A DNA stretch of 64,000 nucleotides, from assembly GCF_001807265.1 (NCBI RefSeq), contig NZ_KV788402.1, positions 689-64,688 of the forward strand, in the 5' to 3' direction. Under the pieces are notes generated by a model, which was given only the letters and a program-made list of their open reading frames with translations, searched no databases and was not told the origin of the DNA. A program made the translations under genes and the position numbers. The DNA comes from Corynebacterium sp. HMSC05H05 (GTDB lineage: Bacteria; Actinomycetota; Actinomycetes; Mycobacteriales; Mycobacteriaceae). Of the stretch, positions 17,537-26,909 are shown piece after piece. Numbering within the stretch: position 1 is the stretch's first letter; every line of letters starts with the position of its first letter.

Positions 17537-18340
17537 TTAGAACACGTAGACCTTGTCGCCGATCTGCAGGTCGTTGAAGTAGCGCTCTGCGTCGCCGCGG
17601 TACATGCGCACGCAGCCGTTGGACAGGTAGTTCGGGTCACCCTGGTGGAAGGCGATGCCGTTGTACGTGAAGTAGGTCGCGAACGGCATCGGGGCGTTGC
17701 CGAACTCCCAGGAGATCTCATCCTTGACCTTGCGGTTGACGTAGAACGTGCCGCGCGGGGTCTCCTGACCCGGTTTGCCCGGGCCGATCAGGCCGGACTG
17801 GTAGTACATGACGCCGTTGTTCTGCAGCCAGGAGCGGCGGCCGTCGATGTCGACGCATGCCTTCGCGTCGGCCGGGCACGGGCCGTAGTTGAAGTCGCCG
17901 CGCGGGTTCTGCTGCTGCGCCGGTGCCGGAGCCGGAGCGGGCTCAGGCTTCGGGGCGGGAGCCGGCTTCGGCGCAGGCTTCGGCTTCGGAGTCTTCTCGG
18001 CGATCAGGCCCGGGAAGAACGTCTCGAGGATCTCGTCGATGCGCTGCTTCGCCTTCGCCGGCAGCTCCGGGTTGATGGCGGCCAGGCCGTCGGCCTGCTG
18101 GCGCAGACCGTTGCGGATGTTCCATGCTGCATCGCGCGCGGACTTGTCCAGGTTGCTGAAGGAGGAGGTGGCCTGGTTGGACAGCGAGTCCAGGCTGGAC
18201 ATGGCGACCGGGTTCTGCGCAGGCGCGGCCTGAGCGGACACCGGTGCTGCCAGGGAGGCAACGACGCCGAGGCCGGCGGCGAACGTGGTTGCGCGTCGCT
18301 TCAGCGGCGACTGCTTTGCGTGGCGGGGGCGGTAAGACAT
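17537..18340 (-). CDS. Secreted L,D-transpeptidase (YkuD domain)
   Basis: Peptidoglycan cross-linking enzyme making 3-3 links, 267 residues. A signal peptide spans about 1-39 (cut after SAQA). A helical region (45-115), a Lys/Pro/Ala-rich linker (116-145) and the YkuD catalytic domain (150-267) follow. The active-site block H-x2-D-P-x5-NGC-V-R-M has His232 and nucleophile Cys243. A TATACT -10 box ends seven bases before the ATG, so the mRNA may be leaderless. It stands alone between map and infA with its own terminator. The linker suggests attachment or reach through the wall; no lipobox is present. Confidence 0.92.
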   Translation of the reverse strand: MSYRPRHAKQSPLKRRATTFAAGLGVVASLAAPVSAQAAPAQNPVAMSSLDSLSNQATSSFSNLDKSARDAAWNIRNGLRQQADGLAAINPELPAKAKQRIDEILETFFPGLIAEKTPKPKPAPKPAPAPKPEPAPAPAPAQQQNPRGDFNYGPCPADAKACVDIDGRRSWLQNNGVMYYQSGLIGPGKPGQETPRGTFYVNRKVKDEISWEFGNAPMPFATYFTYNGIAFHQGDPNYLSNGCVRMYRGDAERYFNDLQIGDKVYVF

Positions 18341-18346
18341 GGCGGA

Positions 18347-18352
18347 AGTATA
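18347..18352 (-). promoter_or_regulatory. Leaderless-type -10 box for L,D-transpeptidase gene
   Basis: TATACT on the minus strand ends six bases before the start codon, which would put transcription start at or next to the A of ATG. No strong -35 is evident. Confidence 0.45.
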
Positions 18353-18391
18353 ACCTCCCTGTCATGAAACGCACTACAACGCGCCAGAAAA

Positions 18392-19183
18392 CTACACGCG
18401 CGGCGTAAGAATTCTCGGTCCCCCGGCAGTTGCGGCAACGGTGTGCTCCCAGTGGGCGGCAGGCGCCCGGTCCACCGACACCACCGTCCATTCGTCCGCC
18501 AGCACCTCGGTGTCCACTTCCCCACCGAGGATCAGCATCGGCTCGATAGCCAGCACGGATCCCTCCTGGATGACGGGACCACGATTCGGCTTGCCTTCGT
18601 TGGCCAGGTACGGCTCTTCGTGCATCGTGTGGCCGATGCCGTGGCCACCGTAACCGTCCACAATGCCCAGCTCCACCCCGAAGCGCTCCTCGGCAGCAAA
18701 GGTGGCCAGCTCGAGCGCGTGCGAGACGTCGGTGAGCTTGTTGCCCGGCACCATCGCTTTCAGCCCTTCCGCGAGCACCCACTCGGTCGCACGATTGAGG
18801 GCGTCCACCTCCGGTGCCAGTTCGCCGACGCCGAAGGACCACGCACTGTCGCCCACCCAGCCGTCGAGGGTGGCGCCGCAGTCAATGGAGACCAGGTCGC
18901 CTTCTTTGAGCACAACGCTTGACGACGGAATACCATGCACGACCACCTCATTCACCGACGCGCAGATAGAGCCGGTGAAGCCCTGGTAGCCCAGGAACGT
19001 CGGGGTTGCGCCGTGGTCGCGGATGACCGTCTCGGCCACCTTGTCCAGGTCGAGCGTGCTCGCGCCAGGTCTGGCGGCGGCGCGGACCTCCTGGAGAGCA
19101 GTGCCGACGATGCGTCCGGCTGCCTCCATGGCGTCGAGCTCTTCCGGCGTTTTGGCCGCGATCTTGCGCTTTCTGAAAACCAT
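18392..19183 (-). CDS. map: Methionine aminopeptidase, type I
   Basis: Removes the initiator Met from nascent proteins, 263 residues. Metal ligands are recognisable: Asp in SIDCGAT, Asp in VGDSAWS, His in [10 protein letters not shown], Glu in AIEPML and Glu in WEHTVA. The substrate His of VVVHGIP is also present. ATG 19183 begins [12 protein letters not shown] with AAAGGA upstream. It follows adk, but an inverted repeat with features of a terminator lies between them, so map may have partly separate expression from secY-adk. Confidence 0.96.
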   Translation of the reverse strand: MVFRKRKIAAKTPEELDAMEAAGRIVGTALQEVRAAARPGASTLDLDKVAETVIRDHGATPTFLGYQGFTGSICASVNEVVVHGIPSSSVVLKEGDLVSIDCGATLDGWVGDSAWSFGVGELAPEVDALNRATEWVLAEGLKAMVPGNKLTDVSHALELATFAAEERFGVELGIVDGYGGHGIGHTMHEEPYLANEGKPNRGPVIQEGSVLAIEPMLILGGEVDTEVLADEWTVVSVDRAPAAHWEHTVAATAGGPRILTPRV

Positions 19184-19224
19184 GTGCGTGGTGGTCCTTT
19201 GGGTCGTCGATAGGCGAAATGCGA

Positions 19225-19250
19225 AAGGCCGGTGCGAACACACCGGCCTT
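19225..19250 (-). terminator. Hairpin between adk and map
   Basis: AAGGCCGGTG (19241-19250 on the minus strand) pairs perfectly with CACCGGCCTT over 10 bp around a 6-base loop, followed by TTTCGC. Only a short T-run, so it may attenuate rather than stop transcription into map. Confidence 0.6.
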
Positions 19251-19263
19251 CACACTGGGCGGG

Positions 19264-19809
19264 CTACTTGCCCAGCGCCTCCATGGCGCGCTGGTTGATC
19301 TCGTCCACGTCACCCACGGCGTCGATGGAGATGATCTGGTCGCCGTAGTGCTGGATCAACGGGGCGGTCTCGTCGCGGTAGACGCCGAGACGGGTGCGGA
19401 TAGTCTCCTCGTTGTCGTCTGCGCGGCCGCGGGCGAGCATGCGCTCGACCACCACGTCCTCGTCGACCACGAAGTTGAGCACGCCGTCGAGCTTCTCGCC
19501 CTTCTTCTCCAGCAGCTCGGTGAGGATCTCAGCCTGCTCCACGGTGCGCGGGAAGCCGTCCAACAGGAAGCCCTCCTTCGCGTCATCCTGGTTCAGACGG
19601 TCTTCGACCATGCGCGCGGTGACGTCGGTAGGCACGAGCTTGCCCGCGTCGATGTAGCTTTTCGCCTCAACGCCGAGCGGGGTGCCCTCGCCGATGTTGG
19701 CGCGGAACAAATCGCCCGTGGAGATGTGCGGCACACCGAGTTTCTCGGAGAGAATCGTGGCTTGGGTGCCCTTGCCGGCACCGGGAGGGCCAAGGAGAAC
19801 GAGACGCAT
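19264..19809 (-). CDS. adk: Adenylate kinase
   Basis: Interconverts ATP+AMP and 2 ADP. The 181-residue short form has the P-loop [11 protein letters not shown] at 7-17, the AMP-binding DGFPRT motif and a short lid instead of the zinc lid. The start overlaps the secY stop as TAATG, so translation is coupled. The secY-adk-map order is standard for Gram-positive spc operons. Confidence 0.97.
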   Translation of the reverse strand: MRLVLLGPPGAGKGTQATILSEKLGVPHISTGDLFRANIGEGTPLGVEAKSYIDAGKLVPTDVTARMVEDRLNQDDAKEGFLLDGFPRTVEQAEILTELLEKKGEKLDGVLNFVVDEDVVVERMLARGRADDNEETIRTRLGVYRDETAPLIQHYGDQIISIDAVGDVDEINQRAMEALGK

Positions 19810-21137
19810 TATCGCAGAAGTCCTTCGTAGTTGGATTGCAGGAGCTGGGATTCAATTTGCTTGACCGTGGTCAGAGCCACGGAAACCATAATCAGGATCG
19901 CGGTGCCGCCGAAGGCACTCATGCCCATCTGGCCGGAACCGGTGATGCCGGCGTCCATAGCCAAGTTCGGCAGAACGGCAATCACGGCGAGGTAGATGGC
20001 GCCGACGAACAGCAGACGGTTCATCACAAACGCCAGATACTCCGCGGTCGGACGGCCCGGACGGATGCCCGGGATGAAGCCGCCGTACTTCTTCATGTTC
20101 TCCGCCTGGTCCACCGGGTCGTACTGGATGGAGACGTAGAAGTAGGAGAAGAAGATGATCATCACCACGTAGGTGAGGATGTACTGCCAGGAACCCGGGT
20201 TCTGCAGCCACGCCATCACGTGGTTCATCCACCAGTTGTCCGGCGGAGTCGGGTTGTTCATGGTGACGATCTGGGTGATCAGCACCGGCACGTACATCAG
20301 CGAGGACGCGAAGATCACCGGGATCACGCCGGCCTGGTTCACCTTCAGCGGCAGGTAGGTCGAGGACCCGCCGTACTGGCGGCGGCCCACCATGCGCTTG
20401 GCGTACTGCACCGGGATGCGGCGCTGGCCCTGCTCGATGAACACGATGCCGACGACAAGCGCGATCAGCGCCAGCACGACGAGGGTCAGGGTGACCGCGC
20501 CAGACTGCTGGAGAATGAACGCGCCCTCAGACGGGATCTGGGTGGCAATGCCGGCGAAGATGAGAAGCGACATGCCGTTGCCAACGCCCTTCTCGGTGAT
20601 GATCTCACCGAGCCACATGATCAGCACCGCACCGGAGGTCATGACGATGATCATCATCAGAAGCGTCCAAATGTTGCGGTCCTCGATCAGCACCGGCATG
20701 CCCTGGCCGAGCAGCTGCTCGCGGTCCGCCAGCGCCACGATGCCGGCGGACTGCAGCAGCGCCAGCGCCACCGTGAGGTAGCGGGTGTACTGCGTCATCT
20801 TCGCCTGGCCGGACTGGCCTTCCTTCTTCAGCTCCTCAAACTTCGGGATCACCACGGTGAGCAGCTGCACGATAATCGAGGCCGTAATGTACGGCATGAT
20901 GCCGATGGCAAAGATGGAAAGCTGCAGCAGCGCGCCACCGGAGAACAGACCGATGATGGAGAACATCGTCGCCTGGTCGCCCTGGGAGATCTCCTCCAGA
21001 CGGGAGTTGATCAGCGCGTAGTCCACGCCCGGAGTGGGGATCTGGGCGCCGACGCGGTACAGAAACATCAGCGCAAGGGTGATCAGGATCTTCTTACGTA
21101 GATCCGGGTCCTTAAACGCCTGAGCAATAGCGGACAC
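19809..21137 (-). CDS. secY: Preprotein translocase subunit SecY
   Basis: Channel subunit of the Sec translocon with ten TM helices, 442 residues. GTG 21137 gives [21 protein letters not shown] and has a textbook AGGAGG six bases upstream; the longer frame to 21260 would add unconserved residues. Plug and gate regions ([20 protein letters not shown] [11 protein letters not shown]) are present. Confidence 0.96.
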   Translation of the reverse strand: MSAIAQAFKDPDLRKKILITLALMFLYRVGAQIPTPGVDYALINSRLEEISQGDQATMFSIIGLFSGGALLQLSIFAIGIMPYITASIIVQLLTVVIPKFEELKKEGQSGQAKMTQYTRYLTVALALLQSAGIVALADREQLLGQGMPVLIEDRNIWTLLMMIIVMTSGAVLIMWLGEIITEKGVGNGMSLLIFAGIATQIPSEGAFILQQSGAVTLTLVVLALIALVVGIVFIEQGQRRIPVQYAKRMVGRRQYGGSSTYLPLKVNQAGVIPVIFASSLMYVPVLITQIVTMNNPTPPDNWWMNHVMAWLQNPGSWQYILTYVVMIIFFSYFYVSIQYDPVDQAENMKKYGGFIPGIRPGRPTAEYLAFVMNRLLFVGAIYLAVIAVLPNLAMDAGITGSGQMGMSAFGGTAILIMVSVALTTVKQIESQLLQSNYEGLLR

Positions 21138-21247
21138 AAAGCCTCCTGGCCCCCGCCGCGCCACGGACGGGAGGTAGTGGACATTCGACTCCTCGCCCGG
21201 GTTTCGCGGGCACGCGAAAACCGGCGGGGCGGTCTTTTGACCTAACC

Positions 21248-21253
21248 ACCCTA
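21248..21253 (-). promoter_or_regulatory. Possible secY promoter -10 box
   Basis: TAGGGT on the minus strand about 110 bases upstream of the secY start fits TANNNT; the -35 is poor. Confidence 0.3.
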
Positions 21254-21260
21254 ACAGCAC

Positions 21261-21665
21261 CCGGTGGAAAGTTGATATTTCAGGTTGGGTTCGGGCGCGA
21301 CTCCCAGTCTCCTCCCAGGCGTCCCTGCTGACGCATCGTGGCGGAATCCGTCAGGCGGGCCCTATCGGCCCAGGTCGGCACAAACGGCTGCCGTGATGTG
21401 TCAGAGGTGGCGGGAGGGGCCGGCTCCCCCGCCAAAATTGATTCACCGGCCGGTGAACAGATCCGCCCGTCGATTTCTCCGACCTGGGCAGAATGAACAC
21501 ATTGCCCACCCAACTAGGTATTTGTTCACTCGGACCGACCGCGCCAGTGAACAAATCCCCCACGCCCCAGACACTTCTCAGCGGAATCTGTCAGGCGGAC
21601 CCTATCGGCCCAGCTCGGCGCTAACGGCCGCCGTAATGTGTCAGGATGCGCTCCCCCACCAACGG
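21261..21665. repeat. Repeat-bearing spacer between secY and rplO
   Basis: No gene can be supported here. Two direct repeat units of 64 bp lie at 21341-21404 and 21581-21644 and differ at about eight positions. Each starts GCGGAATC and ends ATGTGTCAG. Between them are a perfect palindrome TTCACCGGCCGGTGAA (21442-21457) and a 10-bp inverted repeat TTTGTTCACT / AGTGAACAAA (21521-21530 and 21546-21555). The motif GTGAACA recurs three times. The composition suggests a repeated extragenic or decayed mobile element rather than a promoter. Confidence 0.7.
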
Positions 21666-21706
21666 CGAAACCCCCGCCCGGGACGGGAATGTCCGGGGCG
21701 GGGGTT
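21665..21706 (-). terminator. Terminator after rplO
   Basis: A 16-bp stem with one mismatch (21669-21684 with 21691-21706) and a 6-base loop, followed on the minus strand by TTT. Confidence 0.8.
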
Positions 21707-21726
21707 CGTCGTAAAGCTAAGTGCTC

Positions 21727-22191
21727 TTACGCACGCTTGGAGAACTCAACGACGTTGGCGGAGCCGCCAGCAGCCTTGATCTTCTCCTCAGCGGACTTGG
21801 AGAACTTGTTCGCGGTGACGTTGAGCGCGACGTTGATGTCGCCCTCTGCCAGCACCTTCACCGGCTGCTTCGGGCGAACGAGGCCCTTGGCAACAATGTC
21901 GGCGATGGCGATGTCGCCACCCTGCGGGAAGGCTTCTGCCAGATCCGCGACGTTGACCACCTGGTACTCGACGCGGTTCGGGTTCTTGAAGCCCTTCAGC
22001 TTCGGCAGACGCATGTGCAGCGGCATCTGGCCACCCTCAAAAGCAGCGGAAACCTGCTTACGAGCCTTGGTGCCCTTGGTGCCGCGACCAGCGGTCTTGC
22101 CCTTGGAGGCCTCACCGCGACCAACGCGGGTCTTGGCCTTGTTTGCGCCCTCTGCCGGGCGCAGATCATGGAGCTTGATGATGTCAGCCAT
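21727..22191 (-). CDS. rplO: 50S ribosomal protein L15
   Basis: Late-assembly large-subunit protein, 154 residues. ATG 22191 gives [18 protein letters not shown], followed by the Gly/Lys-rich N-terminal stretch ([18 protein letters not shown]) characteristic of L15. It is the last gene of the rpsH-rplF-rplR-rpsE-rpmD-rplO operon, seven bases after rpmD. Confidence 0.98.
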   Translation of the reverse strand: MADIIKLHDLRPAEGANKAKTRVGRGEASKGKTAGRGTKGTKARKQVSAAFEGGQMPLHMRLPKLKGFKNPNRVEYQVVNVADLAEAFPQGGDIAIADIVAKGLVRPKQPVKVLAEGDINVALNVTANKFSKSAEEKIKAAGGSANVVEFSKRA

Positions 22192-22198
22192 GGTGTAT

Positions 22199-22384
22199 CT
22201 ACTCCCCTGCAACTTCTTCAACGGTGACGAGGTGGCGCACCTTGAGGATCTGGCCGCGGGTAGCAGCGTTGTCCTTCTTTACGACGGACTGGCCGATCTT
22301 GCGCAGACCGAGAGCCTCGAGGTTCTTACGGGTGGTCGGCTTCTCGCCGATCTTGCCGTGGTGCAGCGTAATCTTCAGTGCCAT
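22199..22384 (-). CDS. rpmD: 50S ribosomal protein L30
   Basis: A 61-residue single-domain protein, [13 protein letters not shown] to VTVEEVAGE, with the signature [15 protein letters not shown]. It lies between rpsE (five bases) and rplO (seven bases), the usual order. The longer in-frame extension upstream belongs to the rpsE coding region in another frame. Confidence 0.97.
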   Translation of the reverse strand: MALKITLHHGKIGEKPTTRKNLEALGLRKIGQSVVKKDNAATRGQILKVRHLVTVEEVAGE

Positions 22385-22389
22385 GGTGC

Positions 22390-23025
22390 TTAGGCCTCCT
22401 GTCCTGCGCGTGCGCGCAGCATACGAGCCGGTGCAACTTCCTCGACGGACTTGCCGCGCTTGGCAGCCACCTCTTCGGGGCGGACAAGCTGCTTCAGGCC
22501 TGCGACGGTTGCCTGGACCACGTTCAGGGCGTTGTCCGAGCCAAGGGACTTGGCCAGGATGTCCTGAATACCAGCGCACTCGAGCACCGGACGGACAGCG
22601 CCGCCGGCGATCACACCGGTACCCGGAGCAGCCGGGCGGAGCATGACGATGCCTGCGGCCTCTTCTGCCTGAACCGGGTGCGGGATGGTGCCGCCGATCA
22701 TCGGGACGCGGAAGAAGTTCTTGCGAGCTTCCTCTGCGCCCTTCTGGATCGCGGCGGGAACTTCCTTTGCCTTGCCGTAGCCGACGCCGACCATGCCCTC
22801 ACCGTCGCCGACGACGACGAGTGCGGTGAAGGACATGTTGCGGCCGCCCTTGACGGTCTTGGCAACACGGTTGATGGTGATGACGCGCTCGATGTACTTA
22901 TCGCGCTCGTCGTTCTGGTTGTTGCGACGGTCGTCGCGGCGGCCACGGCCACCACGGTTGCCGCGGTCGTTGTTCTTCTGGTTGTCGGCGGAGCGCCCGC
23001 CGTCACGCCGTTCACGTTCGGCCAT
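22390..23025 (-). CDS. rpsE: 30S ribosomal protein S5
   Basis: Small-subunit protein contributing to decoding accuracy and mRNA unwinding, 211 residues. The dsRBD-like domain starts at about 40 ([20 protein letters not shown]) and the C-terminal domain contains the GGAVRPVLE motif. The first 38 residues form an Arg/Asn/Gly-rich extension ([16 protein letters not shown]) absent from E. coli S5 and common in corynebacteria. Confidence 0.98.
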   Translation of the reverse strand: MAERERRDGGRSADNQKNNDRGNRGGRGRRDDRRNNQNDERDKYIERVITINRVAKTVKGGRNMSFTALVVVGDGEGMVGVGYGKAKEVPAAIQKGAEEARKNFFRVPMIGGTIPHPVQAEEAAGIVMLRPAAPGTGVIAGGAVRPVLECAGIQDILAKSLGSDNALNVVQATVAGLKQLVRPEEVAAKRGKSVEEVAPARMLRARAGQEA

Positions 23026-23065
23026 TACGCGATCCTTCCGTTGATGGTGATGTTTGCGGTGATCA

Positions 23066-23470
23066 TTAGAACTTCAGACCACCTTCACGAGCTGCTTCAG
23101 CCAGAGCCGCGACGCGGCCGTGGTACTTGTAGCCGCCGCGGTCGAAGACGATTGCTTCGATGCCTGCAGCCTTGGCGCGCTCAGCGACGAGCTGGCCAAC
23201 CTTGGCAGCCTTGTCCTTCTTATCGCCCTCCAGGTTGCGCACGTCCGCCTCGATGGACGACGCGGAGACCAGGGTGTGGCCTGCGAGGTCGTCGATGACC
23301 TGGACGTGGATGTGACGCGAGGAGCGGTGCACAACGAGACGCGGGGTCTCCGGGGTGCCGCGCAGCGTCTTGCGGATGCGGTTGTGGCGACGTGCGCGTG
23401 CCTCGCGGCGGCGGGACGAGATGTCCTTGCCAACCGGGGTGCGCTTGGTGTTCTCTGCAGTATTGCTCAT
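23066..23470 (-). CDS. rplR: 50S ribosomal protein L18
   Basis: 5S rRNA-binding protein of the central protuberance, 134 residues. The N-terminal segment is basic ([16 protein letters not shown]), followed by the [20 protein letters not shown] core and the [12 protein letters not shown] motif. It starts two bases before the end of the rplF stop spacing (rplF ends 23473). Confidence 0.98.
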   Translation of the reverse strand: MSNTAENTKRTPVGKDISSRRREARARRHNRIRKTLRGTPETPRLVVHRSSRHIHVQVIDDLAGHTLVSASSIEADVRNLEGDKKDKAAKVGQLVAERAKAAGIEAIVFDRGGYKYHGRVAALAEAAREGGLKF

Positions 23471-23472
23471 GA

Positions 23473-24009
23473 TTACTTACCCGTCTTTCCGACCTTGCGG
23501 CGGACCTGCTCGCCGGCGTAACGGATGCCCTTACCCTTGTACGGGTCATCCTTACGCAGACGGCGGATGTTTGCCGCAATCTGGCCAACCTGCTGCTTAT
23601 CGGAACCTTCGATGGCCAACTTGGTGTTGCCGTCGACGGAGAACGTGATGCCTTCCGGCGCCTCGATCAGGATCGGGTGCGAGTAGCCGAGGGAGAACTC
23701 GAGGTCCTTACCCTTCTGCTGCACGCGGTAGCCGACGCCGAAGATCTCCATGTTGATCTTGTAGCCCTCGGTCACGCCCACGACCATGTTGTTGATCAGG
23801 GAGCGGGTCAGGCCATGCAGCGAGCGGTTGTCACGGTGGTCGTCCGGACGAGCCACCAGGATCTGGTTGTCCTCGACGGAAGCGGTGATCGGTGCCGGCA
23901 TATCCAGGTCCTTGGTGCCCTTCGGGCCCTTGACCTCGACGTGCTGGCCGTCGATCTTCACCTCGACGTTGTTCGGGATTGCGATGGGTGCATTACCTAC
24001 ACGAGACAT
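23473..24009 (-). CDS. rplF: 50S ribosomal protein L6
   Basis: Large-subunit protein near the factor-binding site, 178 residues made of two similar alpha/beta domains. It starts [17 protein letters not shown] and ends with the diagnostic [19 protein letters not shown]. It sits between rpsH and rplR in the standard order. Confidence 0.98.
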   Translation of the reverse strand: MSRVGNAPIAIPNNVEVKIDGQHVEVKGPKGTKDLDMPAPITASVEDNQILVARPDDHRDNRSLHGLTRSLINNMVVGVTEGYKINMEIFGVGYRVQQKGKDLEFSLGYSHPILIEAPEGITFSVDGNTKLAIEGSDKQQVGQIAANIRRLRKDDPYKGKGIRYAGEQVRRKVGKTGK

Positions 24010-24028
24010 AAGTCTTTCAACCTCCCCT

Positions 24029-24427
24029 TTACCAGACGTAAGCGAGGACTTCCCCGCCTACACCCTTCTCTTGAGCCTGGCGGTCGGTGAGCAGGCCGTG
24101 GGACGTGGAGATGATTGCCACGCCCAAGCCACCGAGCACCTGAGGCAGGTCGTTGGACTTCGCGTACACGCGCAGGCCCGGCTTGGACACGCGGCGCAGA
24201 CCAGCGATAGAAGGCTCGCGGGTCGGGCCGTACTTGAGGTTGAGCGTCAGCGACTTGGCGACCTTCTCTTCCTCAACTTTGTAGTCTTCGATGTAGCCTT
24301 CCTGCTTCAAGATCTCGGCGATGTTCACCTTGATCTTGGACGAAGGCATAGACACGGTGTCGTGCTGCGCAGTTGCTGCGTTGCGCACGCGCGACAGCAT
24401 GTCCGCGATCGGATCAGTCATGGTCAT
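24029..24427 (-). CDS. rpsH: 30S ribosomal protein S8
   Basis: Primary 16S rRNA-binding protein, 132 residues, starting [17 protein letters not shown] with the C-terminal [12 protein letters not shown] motif. ATG 24427 gives the family start; the frame runs further upstream without conserved residues. It is the first gene of its operon. rpsN, which usually precedes rpsH in the spc operon, is absent, and rplE lies more than 6 kb away. Confidence 0.97.
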   Translation of the reverse strand: MTMTDPIADMLSRVRNAATAQHDTVSMPSSKIKVNIAEILKQEGYIEDYKVEEEKVAKSLTLNLKYGPTREPSIAGLRRVSKPGLRVYAKSNDLPQVLGGLGVAIISTSHGLLTDRQAQEKGVGGEVLAYVW

Positions 24428-24781
24428 TGTGGTGACCGTTACCTTTCTCGTTGCGGTTCCCATCCACCGGGTGACCTGCCGCGCGTGAGCGCTTGAGGTC
24501 GCGTTTTCCGCATGGTCTGTCGGGGGCTACTCACGCTGCCCACACTCAGTAGCGTGGGCCGCTCGCCGCCTCCCTTGCACGCGGTCCGCATCTTGGCGGG
24601 GGGCCTGCAACAAAGTTGGATGTTCAAATGTACTTCGGCTTGCGCAGGCCGAATCGTCGGCGCGCAAGTCCGAGGGGGTAACTTACCGCTTTCCTGCATC
24701 AATGAGCAAATCGCTTATCGACGGCCACGTTCACCGCCCCACCGAGGCGCAGGACTTTCACAACCCCATAGACTGCCCTGC
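24428..24781. other. Leader of the rpsH operon
   Basis: About 350 bases without a gene. On the minus strand a promoter is visible near 24680-24709, giving an rpsH leader of about 250 bases that includes an imperfect TTCGGC..GCCGAA hairpin. The dispersed 11-mer GCTTATCGACG lies at 24713-24723, just upstream of the -35. Confidence 0.6.
24680..24709 (-). promoter_or_regulatory. Probable rpsH operon promoter
   Basis: Minus strand TTGCTC (24704-24709), 18-base spacer and TAAGTT (24680-24685). The -10 is good, the -35 partial. Confidence 0.42.
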
Positions 24782-26011
24782 ATGGATACAGCCCTTGCAC
24801 AGCTTGTTAAATCGCTGGCCGCCACGCGCGAGGCCCGCGAGGAACTTTACGTCTGGTTCCACCAGCATCCCGAGTTGTCGCTGCAGGAGCTGCAGACGTC
24901 CTCGAAGATCCGCTCGCGGCTGGACGCGCTGCAGCTGCCACACACGCAGGTGGGCGAAACCGGCACCGTGTGCGTATTGGAGAACGGCCCCGGCCCGGTG
25001 GTAGCCATCCGCGCGGACATCGACGGCCTGCCGGTGCAGGAGCGCTCCGGCAAGCCCTACGCCTCCACCGCCACGCAGGTGGACGCTGTCAGCGGCCGCG
25101 AGGAGCACGTCGCCCACGCCTGCGGGCACGACTTCCACATCATGGGCGTGCTCGGCGCGCTGGAGGCGTTCGCCGCCAACCGCGACTGCTGGCGCGGCAC
25201 CCTGGTCGCCGTGTTCCAGCCCGCGGAGGAGGCGTACGCCGGATCGCGGGTGATGCTGGCCAACGGCATCCGCGAGGCAATGCCGAAGCCGGACGTCTAC
25301 CTGGGCCAGCACGTGTTGCCGATGCTGCCCGCAGGTGTCGTGGGCACCCACCCGGGGCCGTTCATGTCCCAGGCGTTTTCCGCCCAGATCACCGTGTGGG
25401 GCAAAGGCACCCACGGCTCCATGCCGGAAAAGGGCGTGGACCCGGTCCTGCTCGCCTCCAACATCGTCACCCGCCTGCACACGGTGGTCTCCCGCGAGGT
25501 GCAGGCGAAAGACACCGCAGTGCTCACCGTCGGCGCGATCCACTCCGGCGTGAAGGCGAACGTGATCCCGGAAACCGCCAAACTTCTGGTCAACACTCGC
25601 GCCTACACCCGCGAGGTCAGCGACACGCTGCGCAGCGCGATCACCCGCATCGTCGAGGGCGAGTGCGCCGCAGCGGGCAGCCCGCGGGAGGCGGGGATCA
25701 CCTTCTACGACGAGTACCCGCTCACGGACAACGACCCGGAGACCACCTCCCGCGTTCGCGGCGCATTCGACGCCCACTTCGGCAGCGATGCCAGGGACTT
25801 GGACCAGATCCCCGCCTCGGAGGACTTCTCGATCATCCCGGACGCGCTCGGCGTGCCGTACACCTACTGGGGCTTGGGCGGCTTCAAGGACTGGGAAAAC
25901 GCCCCCGGCAACCACTCCCCGACCTTCGCGCCCGACCTGCAGCCCACGCTCGACCGCGCGGCCGAGGCGATGATCGTGGCCGCGGCGGCGTGGCTCGTGA
26001 ACGACGTGTAG
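24782..26011 (+). CDS. M20-family amidohydrolase
   Basis: Zinc-dependent hydrolase of N-acyl amino acids or related amides, 409 residues. Family motifs are clear: AIRADIDGLPVQE, HACGHDFHIMGVLG with the metal-binding Cys and His, FQPAEEAYAGS with the catalytic Glu pair, and THGSMPEKGVDP from the dimerisation domain. The layout is catalytic (1-180), lid (185-300), catalytic (305-409). ATG 24782 has no good ribosome site. It is the only plus-strand gene before the DUF2786 gene, with which it converges. The substrate cannot be told from sequence; aminoacylase or hippurate-type enzymes are the closest general group. Confidence 0.88.
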   Translation: MDTALAQLVKSLAATREAREELYVWFHQHPELSLQELQTSSKIRSRLDALQLPHTQVGETGTVCVLENGPGPVVAIRADIDGLPVQERSGKPYASTATQVDAVSGREEHVAHACGHDFHIMGVLGALEAFAANRDCWRGTLVAVFQPAEEAYAGSRVMLANGIREAMPKPDVYLGQHVLPMLPAGVVGTHPGPFMSQAFSAQITVWGKGTHGSMPEKGVDPVLLASNIVTRLHTVVSREVQAKDTAVLTVGAIHSGVKANVIPETAKLLVNTRAYTREVSDTLRSAITRIVEGECAAAGSPREAGITFYDEYPLTDNDPETTSRVRGAFDAHFGSDARDLDQIPASEDFSIIPDALGVPYTYWGLGGFKDWENAPGNHSPTFAPDLQPTLDRAAEAMIVAAAAWLVNDV

Positions 26012-26017
26012 TCCCCG

Positions 26018-26731
26018 CTAGAACGGCAGCGCCGGGAGCGAGCGCACCCGCGTCTGCCCAATGTCGGAGCGCTGCCCCGCCTCGTGGCCCTGGTCGAACG
26101 CATCCGCGTCGAAGGACCGCTTGGACGAGAAACTGCCTAAAAAGAAGCCCATCTCTGCGGCGAAATTGTCGCGGGCTTCGGTGGCTTTCTGGAAGTCGTC
26201 GACAAGCACGAGCCCATACTCCCCGTCCGATTCCTCCACGGTCTTTTCAGCTTCGGCGAGGCGTGCGCCGATGCTGGCGGCGAAGCCGGACATGAAGTTG
26301 CGGCGGCGCACCACCGCTGATTCGCTCCAGCTGGTCGCGCGCACTTTTTGCGCATCCGCCAGCATCACGGGCAATAGCATCGCGTAGAGCATGTCCACCC
26401 GCTCCAGGTGGCGCGCGCAGCCGAAGATGACGGCGTCTTTCATGCGCGTGGAGTTGTACACGCGCTGCGAAAATCCGGTGCAGTGCAGCGCGAATGCGAT
26501 GGTCAGCAGCAGGTTCGCCTGCATCTCGGTGTATGCGCCGGCGAACTCGTAGGTGCGCTGACCCACCTCGTCGCCGTCCTCGGTGTCCAGGTCGCGTTGT
26601 TCGTAGCCGTACTCCGCCATGAGCTCGAACGCCCTGGCGTAGAACGCGTCGCCCTCCGGCGTGCCCTCACGGTCGCGGGCCTGGTTGAGCAGTTTCTGCA
26701 GTCGTTGTTTGATCTTGCCTTCGGTACGCAT
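26018..26731 (-). CDS. DUF2786 domain-containing protein
   Basis: A 237-residue cytosolic protein. The first 45 residues (KIKQRLQKLLNQARDREGTP and on) fit the DUF2786 domain, a short helical module of unknown role. The rest is a helical domain with many Ala, Arg and Glu, probably the C-terminal domain seen in other DUF2786 proteins. ATG 26731 gives the domain at the very N-terminus. The promoter region is shared with the divergent fdhD. No function can be assigned. Confidence 0.75.
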   Translation of the reverse strand: MRTEGKIKQRLQKLLNQARDREGTPEGDAFYARAFELMAEYGYEQRDLDTEDGDEVGQRTYEFAGAYTEMQANLLLTIAFALHCTGFSQRVYNSTRMKDAVIFGCARHLERVDMLYAMLLPVMLADAQKVRATSWSESAVVRRRNFMSGFAASIGARLAEAEKTVEESDGEYGLVLVDDFQKATEARDNFAAEMGFFLGSFSSKRSFDADAFDQGHEAGQRSDIGQTRVRSLPALPF

Positions 26732-26909
26732 CGGACGCACCCACCCCTTTCTGTGTTCGGATGTGTGGGTGCAGTTGTAGCGGGGCGTCAAGGCGGATGT
26801 TTTCGGGCTTGTGGAATTTGCGTTCGCACCCCTGTGGATAACCCGCGTTTTCGCACGTAGATTCGCCGCAAGTTCGCGAGTTAACAATCCGGCGATACCA
26901 TCGGTTTCC

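Noticed and set aside
18392..21137. map, adk and secY as one simple operon
   Set aside because: secY and adk overlap, but a 10-bp hairpin at 19225-19250 separates map, so I did not merge all three.
21280..21513. 77-codon minus-strand frame in the secY-rplO spacer
   Set aside because: It has no ribosome site, crosses repeat units, and its sequence has no protein-like pattern.
26833..26841. Perfect DnaA-box word TGTGGATAA upstream of fdhD
   Set aside because: It stands alone with no cluster, AT-rich region or dnaA/dnaN genes, so it is not an origin.
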